In this document: positions 1 to 8,126 of the stretch, piece by piece
Layout of the letters: each line of letters starts with the position of its first letter
Position numbering within the stretch: position 1 is the stretch's first letter
From: JBOGNO01 sp050747245
GTDB lineage: Bacteria; Acidobacteriota; Terriglobia; Acidiferrales; UBA7541
Direction of reading: 5' to 3'
Length of the DNA stretch: 64,000 bases
Assembly: GCA_050747245.1 (NCBI GenBank)
Contig: JBOGNO010000014.1
Coordinates: forward strand, 1 to 64,000
The notes under the pieces: model-generated
Seen by the model: the letters and a program-made list of their open reading frames with translations, nothing else
What the model was told of the DNA's origin: nothing
Databases searched by the model: none
Made by a program: the position numbers and the translations under genes

Positions 1-103
1 GAGTCGTTCTTTTAATGCGATTCATTCGCGCGAGCAAAGTCGCCATCGCGCCTGGAATTCCTTTGCCGATGATGTGCTGGATGACGCAGTGCCAGCGTTT
101 CAT
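1..103 (-). CDS. Possible N-terminus of a protein running off the left edge
   Basis: On the minus strand an ATG at 103 opens a frame that stays open to the window edge (34 codons). It begins MKRWHCVIQHIIGKG and shows G/C-rich third positions like the neighbours. A weak AAAGGG lies upstream. A competing reading is the + strand frame ending in TAG at 134-136 (2-136), which would be the tail of a gene transcribed with the phage-like genes that follow. No family is recognised, and I cannot decide between the two readings. Confidence 0.25.
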   Translation of the reverse strand, partial: MKRWHCVIQHIIGKGIPGAMATLLARMNRIKRTT

Positions 104-181
104 GGGCGGCCCTTTGTGAGTCTTGCCGTCTCGTAGCCGCGGCCTATAGGCCGTAAAAATTTCCAAGCTCGAAGGAGAACT

Positions 182-862
182 ATGCAGCCAATCAAAGAAG
201 TGCGCCTGGCTCAGACGAACGATTCCTGTCAGGCTCCGGTGACCATTGCCTCTATTTCTGACCAAGATTGGTTCGTCTCTCGCACCTACGGCATGTTTCA
301 CATTCCCGCGCGCAGCAGCGGAAGCTCCTGCTCCGAGCTGATCATCGATGGCCATGACGACGCTCTGGATCTCGGGGACAACCGCCGGTTTCCATTCTCG
401 ATCTCCGCGCGCGAAATTGCCGAAGATCTGATCCAGGATCTCGAAAACCACGGCGTTTTCGTTTGTGCGGGCGCTCATCCCACCGTGGAAGAGATGGCCC
501 GAGCCCGCGACCGCCGCGATGTGTGGTACAAACAGCTCATCGGCGAAGGCGATGTGATGTGGGCGCGCGGGCACAGCTTTCGCGAAATCAGCGATCAGCA
601 CCGCCGCGCCGCAATTGCCCTCGGAATTGAGCGTGAATGGGCCTATGTGCCGGACCGCATGTCCGACTGTCCCGCCTGCGGCGAAAAAGTTCGCACCGGC
701 GTGGCTGTCTGCAGGCATTGTGGCGCCATTCTGGACGCAGAGCGCGCCGCCAAGCTCGGCATTTCTCCCCGTTCGTTTCAAGCAGGCTCGGGGATCGCCG
801 CTGCTGGTGCCAGCGCAATCGTTGTTCCCGATCGCGCGGTGGTTGCCGACAAGCGGCGCTAG
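182..862 (+). CDS. Phage-associated protein with C-terminal zinc ribbon
   Basis: This is a 226-residue protein preceded by a strong AAGGAGA ribosome binding site. The C-terminal third has two CxxC pairs (CPACGEK and CRHCGAI, about residues 162-182), typical of a treble-clef or zinc-ribbon knuckle that binds one Zn. The N-terminal part is acidic and contains no motif I recognise. It is the first complete gene of the + strand virion-type block, so a role in assembly or DNA packaging is possible but not shown. The zinc ribbon is secure; the function is unknown. Confidence 0.6.
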   Translation: MQPIKEVRLAQTNDSCQAPVTIASISDQDWFVSRTYGMFHIPARSSGSSCSELIIDGHDDALDLGDNRRFPFSISAREIAEDLIQDLENHGVFVCAGAHPTVEEMARARDRRDVWYKQLIGEGDVMWARGHSFREISDQHRRAAIALGIEREWAYVPDRMSDCPACGEKVRTGVAVCRHCGAILDAERAAKLGISPRSFQAGSGIAAAGASAIVVPDRAVVADKRR

Positions 863-922
863 GGCCTCAATTCTATCTGCACGTACAGAAAATTATTTTC
901 ACGGCGCGGGATTTGCGATTCT

Positions 923-942
923 GTAGTCTGTGGGAAGACTAC
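923..942. promoter_or_regulatory. Perfect inverted repeat upstream of the beta-helix gene
   Basis: GTAGTCT and AGACTAC form a perfect 7-bp inverted repeat around a 6-nt loop, 48 bp before the ATG at 991. There is no T-run, so it looks more like an operator or an mRNA stem than an intrinsic terminator. It lies in the 128-bp gap between the zinc-ribbon gene and the secreted protein. Confidence 0.35.
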
Positions 943-990
943 AATCTTCGAACTGGGCGTGAATCTATTTGGGGGGGAAAGGCATTGGCG

Positions 991-3612
991 ATGACGCGAA
1001 TTGTTTTTGTCGCGAGCTTGATGTTGTTGACCGCGGCCTGCGCTTTCGCGCAGGGCTCTAGTTACTCCAATATCGTTTTGTCCGCGACGGGCCAGCCTGT
1101 GGCCGGAGCGACGATCACCGTCTGCACGTCCGCGGCGTCGGGAACACCGTGCTCTCCCCTTGCCGCGCTCTTCACCGATCGGACGCTCACCGTGCCTTCT
1201 TCGGATCCCTTTGTCGCCGATGGTCTTGGTAACTATCACTTTTACGCTGCACCGGGCCGCTATCAAGTACAGGTCTCAGGTCCTGGCATCTCCACCTTTA
1301 CAATGCTCGATGTCATTTTGCCCAGCGACCCGAGTTCTGCCGCATCCGGAAATAACGTCTCCGCGTTCAGCCTGAACCTAGGCGGAAATCTCACTGTTGG
1401 CGGAAGCGCGACCGTGAGCGGCAGCACTACGCTCGGGAACGTGACGGTCACCGGCACCTGTTCTGGCCCAGGGTGCGCCGGAGCGAGCTCGGCACAGAAA
1501 CCGAATGTAAATGATTTGATCTGCTATGTTTCGCCGAACGGCAACGATGCCAATGACGGTCTTTCTTGGGGCACCGCGAAGAAAACCATCATGGACGGCT
1601 GTTACGATACGCTCTTTGCGAATACCCAATACGGCGCGGGAAACACTTTCGTTGGTGCTATCCACATTGCGCAGAATTCGTCCTGTTCGGCGACAGCAGG
1701 GGTAGGCATCTGGATTCTGGATGGAATCGATCCGAACGCTAGTAATCCACCTGCCGGGTGGCGTAAGGAACCACACTCCGGTGGAGTTCTATTTATCGGT
1801 GATTCTTATATTTCCAACCCGCAAAACAACCACGGCACGCCCGCAGCTCCAGTAAATTGTGGGTCATCCACTAACGCCGACCTAACTCACCCCGCGGTTT
1901 GGCTCTCCGGCACCAACGTAGCGATCCGCTTCGAGAGCTTGGCGTTTTCGTCCTGCACCCCGGTCAAAATAGGTATTGATTCTAACAACAGCCGCAACAC
2001 TGGTACGGGGGCGGTCGCTTGGGCGTTTGCGAAGGATTTTATTGGCGTGACGAACCCCAACACAGCAGGCTGTGGCCCCGCAATGGACATTGGCTCGAAT
2101 GTATTTTTCGGCGAGGTCAGCGACTCCACTTTCGGTGCGGACGTCGGTAACACCTTCACGAATGATAATGCTGCGTCTATTTTGATGAATCCCGGCGCGT
2201 CGACCGGTGGAGTGGGAGTAATCAAGTTTGAGTGGGACCAGCTAAATGGCGGTGGAGTCGTTCAATATGCGGATGCTGTTTCCTATGGTGGATTCTACAG
2301 CCACATTTTCTCTGAAAGCTTGCCGACTGGTCAGCCGCTGCTCTACGAGAAGAACAACACGAGCGCAATGGCCGTGGAAGTAGACACAATACAAACGTTC
2401 GACTCCTTCGGCGGACCCGCTATCAAGTGTGACAATTCCACAACGGCCGTCGGGGGCATCCCACAGAACATGCTCGTGAGCGGGATCGTCTCGGGCGGAC
2501 CTGCTTTTCCTGCCGTTCAATGCCAGGCTGCGAACATAAACAACAACGGTTCCTACAACTCTGGCAACGTACAGAATTTCGAGCAGCAAGGAGAGATCGG
2601 CTTCGCGGGTAGTCACATCGTCGGTCAATTCGACGCTTCCCGCCGGACATTCGGGACATCCAACGTTTTATTCACAAACTTTGCCGCACAAGTGCCCTCC
2701 GCAAGCACCTGGAATATACAGGGCGACCAATCACTGACTCTTGTCACCGGCCCGGACCGTAACACAGCGAATTTGGCGGGGCAGGTGTCCACGACGCACA
2801 GCGGAATAGAGTCAGTAATTTTTGCATCAAAACCAAGTTTCACTGCATCAGTGGGCGATGCATTCGTTGTTGGAAGCTGGATACGCTCGCAAACTGCGAA
2901 TGCCTTCAGCAACAGTCAACCCATCTCAGCTTTTGCCGCCAACAACGGCGTTGTGATGGGGTGCGGTGTTTCTGGAGCTACTTCTGGTAGCGGACTGACG
3001 CAGTACTTAAAGGGCGACGGTGAATGGGAGTGGGAAGGTTTTGTGTGTTTGATTACCACCGGAGCGTCAAATGTCAACTTCACGGCCAATTACAATGTGG
3101 ACTCGACGCACACCATTGTCGGCTACGCGCCCATTGCTATTTACATTCCCACCGGCACACTCTCGACAAATGAAATCTATTCGATTGCCGAACACCTTAA
3201 ATCGTGGCCGGATACCTTGTCGGCAGGAACGGAATCAACACTTCGTGGCACGACGCTCTCCTTCGGTGGCTCGGGAAATTTCTTCGCAACGCTCACGCAC
3301 TCGAACAGCGCGAATCGAACGTATACCTTTCCTGATTCGAGCGGGATCGTCGCAGAACTGCTGACCGGAACCACGACCTCATTGGGCGGCAGCTCGCTTA
3401 GCGCGAATACCTGTACGTCCGCCACCGTCTCAATTGCCGGAGCGACAACTTCCATGTCTGTGATGGCAACGCCTGCGATATATCCCGGCGATGGATTCGC
3501 GTGGTACGGCTACGTCTCAAGTTCGGGAACGGTAACAGTGAAGGTCTGCAATCGCACTGATTCTTCGGCTACTCCCACGGCTTCGGCGTACAACGTCAGA
3601 GTGATTCAATAA
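991..3612 (+). CDS. Secreted or virion beta-helix protein with N-terminal carboxypeptidase-regulatory-like domain
   Basis: This is an 873-residue protein. ATG 991 is chosen because GGGGGGGAAAGG lies just upstream and it opens directly into a signal peptide (hydrophobic segment ending AACAFAQ). Residues about 25-115 form a CNA-B/carboxypeptidase-regulatory-like beta-sandwich (GQPVAGATITVC, GRYQVQV). A repetitive NLTVGG/ATVSGS-type linker follows, and then a right-handed beta-helix domain of the DUF1565/pectate-lyase-like class opens with SPNGNDANDGLSWGTAKKT. The last 150 residues are a Ser/Gly-rich beta domain. Such proteins are phage tailspikes or surface carbohydrate-binding proteins. Its place among virion genes suggests a fibre or depolymerase, yet the signal peptide points to Sec export, so the location is uncertain. 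Confidence 0.6.
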   Translation: MTRIVFVASLMLLTAACAFAQGSSYSNIVLSATGQPVAGATITVCTSAASGTPCSPLAALFTDRTLTVPSSDPFVADGLGNYHFYAAPGRYQVQVSGPGISTFTMLDVILPSDPSSAASGNNVSAFSLNLGGNLTVGGSATVSGSTTLGNVTVTGTCSGPGCAGASSAQKPNVNDLICYVSPNGNDANDGLSWGTAKKTIMDGCYDTLFANTQYGAGNTFVGAIHIAQNSSCSATAGVGIWILDGIDPNASNPPAGWRKEPHSGGVLFIGDSYISNPQNNHGTPAAPVNCGSSTNADLTHPAVWLSGTNVAIRFESLAFSSCTPVKIGIDSNNSRNTGTGAVAWAFAKDFIGVTNPNTAGCGPAMDIGSNVFFGEVSDSTFGADVGNTFTNDNAASILMNPGASTGGVGVIKFEWDQLNGGGVVQYADAVSYGGFYSHIFSESLPTGQPLLYEKNNTSAMAVEVDTIQTFDSFGGPAIKCDNSTTAVGGIPQNMLVSGIVSGGPAFPAVQCQAANINNNGSYNSGNVQNFEQQGEIGFAGSHIVGQFDASRRTFGTSNVLFTNFAAQVPSASTWNIQGDQSLTLVTGPDRNTANLAGQVSTTHSGIESVIFASKPSFTASVGDAFVVGSWIRSQTANAFSNSQPISAFAANNGVVMGCGVSGATSGSGLTQYLKGDGEWEWEGFVCLITTGASNVNFTANYNVDSTHTIVGYAPIAIYIPTGTLSTNEIYSIAEHLKSWPDTLSAGTESTLRGTTLSFGGSGNFFATLTHSNSANRTYTFPDSSGIVAELLTGTTTSLGGSSLSANTCTSATVSIAGATTSMSVMATPAIYPGDGFAWYGYVSSSGTVTVKVCNRTDSSATPTASAYNVRVIQ

Positions 3613-3716
3613 TCCCAGAATTTCCGACGAACATTCTGGCCCGTCAAGATATCGCCAGCGACTTTCGAAAGCCTTCAAGTTTTCGTCGGAATATCCGCTT
3701 CTGGTTGGAGACCGTC

Positions 3717-3956
3717 ATGAGCAACGGAAAAATTTGGATGAAGGGAATTGCAGCCGCAGCGGTCTCCGGTGGCGCCAATGGAATCGTCACCGGATTCGCC
3801 GCCATCGGTATTGATCCCAATCACTTTAATCTCGGCGCAGGTTTGGGCCATACCCTCTCGATCGGTTGTGTGAGCGCGGCCATAAGCGCTGTCCTTGGCG
3901 TAGCACTCTATCTTCGGCAATCACCCTTGCCGCCAGAAGTGCCGAGTGGTGAATAA
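3717..3956 (+). CDS. Small membrane protein, holin candidate
   Basis: This is a 79-residue protein. ATG 3717 is preferred over an upstream TTG at 3705 because GGAGA sits five bases before it. Two hydrophobic segments are visible: residues about 11-32 (GIAAAAVSGGANGIVTGFAA) and about 46-67, with a short polar C-terminus. The size, the two membrane spans and the position inside a virion/lysis block fit a class II holin, which would release the lytic transglycosylase encoded at 13,191. Other small phage membrane proteins look alike, so the holin label is an inference. Confidence 0.5.
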   Translation: MSNGKIWMKGIAAAAVSGGANGIVTGFAAIGIDPNHFNLGAGLGHTLSIGCVSAAISAVLGVALYLRQSPLPPEVPSGE

Positions 3957-4048
3957 GCAAGGAAACTTCAGGATCGGCACGTGCAGTGTCGCCACTTTGC
4001 TTGCGTCCAAGTCTTCATTCTTTTTCTAAGTTTGTGTAAGGAGCTCAG

Positions 4049-4750
4049 ATGCCGGTCGTAAGCTCTTCGGCCTATGCGCAGGCGGAAGATTCGCTTTCGC
4101 TCGCACGCGCGTTGATGAACGATGCCGCGGGAATGGTGTTCACCGAAGCCGTGCTGATGCCTCTCTTGAATTCCGCCTACCGCGGCCTGCAGCGTGAGCT
4201 TGCGGAGAACGGAGTATCCGTGCTCACCGGCGATGTGCAGATTGCCTTGCAGCTCACAAACGGGCTTTCCGCAGTTTCTCTCAGCGACACAAGTAGTCCG
4301 CAGCTCCCCGTAGATCTCCTCGCTCCGCATGAACTGTACGAACAGGTGACCGGTTCAACGGACCTGTTCATTCCGATGGAGAAAATCACCGACGGGCTGC
4401 CGAACTTACAACCCTCCGCCTACTTGAGAATGTGGGAATGGCGCGGCGATCAGATCAATCTCATAGGCGCCACGCAAGCGCTCACCGTTCGCTTGCGCTA
4501 CGAGCGCGCCCTGCCAGCCCTTGTCCTGGGCACGGACCCTGTGCAGATCCGATCCGCCACGGATCCGCTCGGATATGCCGTCGCGGCAATGGCGGCGCGT
4601 TCCCGCGGAGCCAGAGCCCTGGCCGTGGACCTGCAGGGCGCAGCCATCGGCGCGACTGCGAAACTCATCGAGCGTTACGTCCGGCCCGAACAACACAAAG
4701 CGCGTCGTCGCAAACCCTACGGCTACCGTCGCAGAATCATTTACCTGTAG
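4049..4750 (+). CDS. Phage head-tail adaptor / tail-tube-A-like protein
   Basis: This is a 233-residue soluble protein preceded by AAGGAG. The N-terminal half is helical and resembles podoviral adaptor proteins, with a stretch of the type LLNSAYRGLQRELAENG. It is followed by a beta-rich region (LPVDLLAPHELYEQ) and a conserved-looking block MWEWRGDQINLIGATQ. The Arg/Lys-rich C-terminal tail (QHKARRRKPYGYRRR) could contact DNA in the portal channel. Its place upstream of a large tail protein is where T7-like phages carry tail tubular protein A. The adaptor call rests on this architecture and context. Confidence 0.55.
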   Translation: MPVVSSSAYAQAEDSLSLARALMNDAAGMVFTEAVLMPLLNSAYRGLQRELAENGVSVLTGDVQIALQLTNGLSAVSLSDTSSPQLPVDLLAPHELYEQVTGSTDLFIPMEKITDGLPNLQPSAYLRMWEWRGDQINLIGATQALTVRLRYERALPALVLGTDPVQIRSATDPLGYAVAAMAARSRGARALAVDLQGAAIGATAKLIERYVRPEQHKARRRKPYGYRRRIIYL

Positions 4751-4796
4751 CGGGAAGACCTTGTAGCCTCGCGCAACTCAAGTGATGCGCGGCAAT

Positions 4797-7349
4797 CTAC
4801 TTGGAATTAACCGTTAGCTGCAGAGTGACCGCGCGCGTGGCATTCTGTGCGTCGGCGGTGATCGTTATATTGAACGTTCCAATGCCGGTAGCATTCGGGT
4901 TGGATTTGCTGCCGCCGTGGCTGCATGCGCTCATCTCGGTGAGCACCACACACAGGACCAGAAACGCAAAACCAGCAGGAAGTATGCGCCGGAACGCTTT
5001 CCTTCGTCGCCGTGCAATCAAGAAAATGCACAACCCCGCGAGCACACACGCATACAAAATCCCCAGCGGCAGTGGTGGTGCGTCATGGGTGGGCCGGCTC
5101 GCTGGCGGCAACATCGCCGTTGTGCCAAGCATTACAGAGAAAGTTGAGTTCTGGCCGGCCGTCACGTTCAGCATCGCCGGATTCGGCGTGCAAGTCACAC
5201 CAGTAGGCAGCAAGTTTTGATTCGGGCATGCGATCGTGACCATGCCGCTGAAAACGGCGTCCGGAGTGATCTCCAGCGAGTAGGTAGCCGCTTGTCCCTG
5301 TTTCACAGATTGCGAAAGTGCTCCGCTCGCTCCCGTAACCGTGGCCATATACGTCCCCGCGGGCAAGGTCGTCAAAGTTGCAATCGTCAAATTTGCGCTT
5401 CCCGTGCCTCCGGCGATCTCATTTACGTCGAAAAAGGAAGAAGCTCCCGCAGGGAGTCCGGAAGCGGTCAGCGAAACGAGGGCGTTAAACCCATTGAGTG
5501 GCGAAATGCTGACTTTGTAGCTCGCGGAAGCGCCGGGCGCGATGCTGCTTGAAGAGGGCGAGGCGCTCAGCACGTAGTCAGCGGATGTCGAACTGCTGAC
5601 GATTAGTTGCACCATCGTCGAGTGCGTGATGGATCCGTTGACCCCCGTCACCGTCACTTGGTAGGTTCCAGGAGCCAGCGAACTCGCAGCGGCAAGCGTC
5701 AACGTGCTGTTGCCGCTCGTCGTGATCGAGCTCGCACTCAGCGTCGCAGTGAGACCAGCTACCTGGCCGGTAACCGTCAGGGCCACACTGCCCGTGAACT
5801 TGTTGAGTGGCGCCACCGTAATCGTATAGGTCGCGGATTTCCCCGGAGCGATAGTGTTCGATGTAGCCGAAGAGCTGAGCGAAAAATCCGCTGTGGTTGC
5901 CCCGCTGACTACGAATTGTACGTTTGTCGAATGCATGATCGAGCCGCTGGTCGCCGGGGCAATTTCGTAATCGTCTCCCGTGCCCGAGAGCGGAGCATTT
6001 TGCGGCGAAGTCGCGTCGCTGTCGGTCACCTGCAGCGCCGCCGTGCGCGCTCCCGTGCCCAGCGGCATGAATGTGACCGTGATCGTGCACGATCCGCCTG
6101 CGGGAATGGATAGCCCGCAATTATTGGGCGGCGGCGATGCAAAATCTCCCGCATTGGGGCCGGCGAAACCGATGTTCGAGAAATTCAGCGTCGCTCCGGA
6201 ATTATTTGTCAGCGTGATTGTTTGTGACGGAGCGGGGCTGCCGATCGGCTGTGCGCCAAACGTCAGCATCGGAGGGTTGAGCGTTACATTCGACGCTATC
6301 GCAGGATTAGCATCGAAGGGTGTTCCAGCGCGTTCGATTTCGCGCACCGCATTGTTACCCGTGTCCGCGAAAAAAAGGTTTCCGTTGCGGTCAAAGACCA
6401 TGGTTCCCGGGGCGTTTAAGCGCGCGTCTCCCGCGGGGCCCCCGTCTCCCGAGTATCCCGCTTCCGGCGCCCCCGCGATGGGCGTTGAATTTCGAAAAAT
6501 CTGGTTGCTCATAGCATTCGAGACGAACACCGTGCCGGCTCCGTCCACCGCGATCCCGTGCAGTTCAAATCCCGTACAGTGGCTGCATCCAAAACCGAGC
6601 GCTTGGAAATTTCGAGGATCAGCCAGCGGAAACGCTTGCAGGGAAGAATCTGCCCTCAAGTTCATGAGTTTAGCGTCGGGAAAATCAAGCGCAACGGCCA
6701 AGGGAGATCTCGAGATTGCGAATTCCCCGAGCAACCCGCTTTCGGCTCGCAACACGAATATGGCGTTTGCTCCCAGATCCGCTATGTACACATTGCTGTT
6801 CTGATCCACGGCTAAAGCGACAGGTTCGACCAGCCGAAGATCCGGTGGAGGCCCCAGTGGGCCCGCGATGTTCAGGATCATGCCTGTCGCGGCATCGACG
6901 CGGCGAATGGTGGCGTTCCCCGTGTCGGCAACGTAGAGGTTTCCAGCGTCGTCCACTGCCAGGCCGCCGCCACAGGGCAAGGAATTCGCGCTGGTTTTTA
7001 TTGCACTGGTGCGCCCGGCGTTCTGGCAGGCGAAATTGAATTGCGCTTCCGTGGCCGGGCCACCGTCTCCGCGCGAACCCGTTTCCCCGGTGCCTGCATA
7101 CAGGCGCAGGTCGCCGGACGCGGTTCGTTCATAGATACGATTCGCGCCAGCATTTGTGCTGCCGTTTTCGCCTGCTGGTGAAATCGAAAAGAAGACGTTG
7201 CCTTGCTGGTCCACGGCGATTCCGCTGACGCCGGCAGCCTGTGCCACGGTGCGGATTGTTTGCGCGTCTATCTCGCTGGCAAACAAAAATAGCCCAGCAA
7301 TCGACAGCAGGGCAGGGAAGAGTCTGCGCACGAAGTTTCCTCGTTTCAT
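4797..7349 (-). CDS. NHL-repeat beta-propeller surface protein with HYDIN-type domain
   Basis: This is an 850-residue protein. The ATG at 7349 (MKRGNFVRRLF) starts a clear signal peptide ending near SEIDAQ. Residues about 30-320 hold at least five NHL-type propeller blades (GLAVDDAGNLYVADTG, VALAVDQNSNVYIADLG). Residues about 330-440 match an ASPM/SPD-2/Hydin-type beta domain (LTNNSGATLNFSNIGF). Two tandem Ig-like repeats follow, each with a DY/DF..SxS and IAPG.SA.Y motif, then a third truncated repeat and two hydrophobic segments near the C-terminus. This type is common as an acidobacterial cell-surface protein. It is the only minus-strand gene in the virion block and looks like host-derived cargo. 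Confidence 0.7.
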   Translation of the reverse strand: MKRGNFVRRLFPALLSIAGLFLFASEIDAQTIRTVAQAAGVSGIAVDQQGNVFFSISPAGENGSTNAGANRIYERTASGDLRLYAGTGETGSRGDGGPATEAQFNFACQNAGRTSAIKTSANSLPCGGGLAVDDAGNLYVADTGNATIRRVDAATGMILNIAGPLGPPPDLRLVEPVALAVDQNSNVYIADLGANAIFVLRAESGLLGEFAISRSPLAVALDFPDAKLMNLRADSSLQAFPLADPRNFQALGFGCSHCTGFELHGIAVDGAGTVFVSNAMSNQIFRNSTPIAGAPEAGYSGDGGPAGDARLNAPGTMVFDRNGNLFFADTGNNAVREIERAGTPFDANPAIASNVTLNPPMLTFGAQPIGSPAPSQTITLTNNSGATLNFSNIGFAGPNAGDFASPPPNNCGLSIPAGGSCTITVTFMPLGTGARTAALQVTDSDATSPQNAPLSGTGDDYEIAPATSGSIMHSTNVQFVVSGATTADFSLSSSATSNTIAPGKSATYTITVAPLNKFTGSVALTVTGQVAGLTATLSASSITTSGNSTLTLAAASSLAPGTYQVTVTGVNGSITHSTMVQLIVSSSTSADYVLSASPSSSSIAPGASASYKVSISPLNGFNALVSLTASGLPAGASSFFDVNEIAGGTGSANLTIATLTTLPAGTYMATVTGASGALSQSVKQGQAATYSLEITPDAVFSGMVTIACPNQNLLPTGVTCTPNPAMLNVTAGQNSTFSVMLGTTAMLPPASRPTHDAPPLPLGILYACVLAGLCIFLIARRRRKAFRRILPAGFAFLVLCVVLTEMSACSHGGSKSNPNATGIGTFNITITADAQNATRAVTLQLTVNSK

Positions 7350-7655
7350 GGAGCCGCAAAATCTTATCACATCATTCTGAAATCGAGAGGAATGGATGCG
7401 CCAGGCTTCGAGCAGGTTGTGTCCGACTGTTACGCTTGTTTCAAGGTGTCTCAGAGAGTTGGTCGCCCTAGCCTTGCGATCACAAATATCCCGGCCCACC
7501 GTGCAACCTGTGGACCCGGCCGGCAGGCGGCCTGCCAGCGCCGCATTTCGTTTCGGGTTCGTCGCGCGATCGCCGCTTCCATTCCTGTTTTTTTGTTCTG
7601 ACTTCTATGCGTTTTTTTTTCAATACGAATTCTGAATTGCCTCAAGGGAGATGCC

Positions 7656-8009
7656 ATGGCTCTGACATTCAATTTAGTCGACACTTGGGACGACGGGCAG
7701 CGCATTCACGTTGCCGGGACGCTGGCCGCCTCCGGAAACTACTCTACCGGTGGCGACACGATTGATCTTTCCCAGTTCGCGATCATCGCTTCCACGCAGC
7801 CACCCATCCTCGGCACCGCATGGATGGACGGTCTGGCAGGCTACGATTATGTTTTCTTTCCCGGCGCCTCCATCACGCAGAACAAAGTCAAAATCTTTCA
7901 GCAGGGCGCTTCCGCCGGGGCCTTTCCCGAAATCGCGGCTGGTGCCTACCCTGCCGCGATCACCGGAGACACGATCACTTTCTACGGTATATTCAAAAAG
8001 CTCCAATAG
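7656..8009 (+). CDS. Small phage structural protein, possible capsid-associated protein
   Basis: This is a 117-residue protein with a good AGGGAG site before the ATG. The sequence is beta-rich with Gly/Ala turns and has no Cys, opening MALTFNLVDTWDDGQRIHV. Short proteins of this style occur next to head-tail genes in environmental podovirus-like elements. The gene lies 118 bp before the large tail protein. A decoration or head-completion role is inferred only from size, composition and place. Confidence 0.4.
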   Translation: MALTFNLVDTWDDGQRIHVAGTLAASGNYSTGGDTIDLSQFAIIASTQPPILGTAWMDGLAGYDYVFFPGASITQNKVKIFQQGASAGAFPEIAAGAYPAAITGDTITFYGIFKKLQ

Positions 8010-8126
8010 ACTTTTCGGGCCAAGTCTCGATTGACCTGCAATAGCTGCTTCTGCGCATTCGCCCCTGTAATTCGCACTCAATAAGTTGAACTCGAGATTC
8101 CCCATGTCTTCGAACGTTGGGCGATT

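Noticed and set aside
637..990. Extended start for the beta-helix protein
   Set aside because: The frame is open back to 637 but overlaps the zinc-ribbon gene and would bury the signal peptide; ATG 991 has a strong ribosome site.
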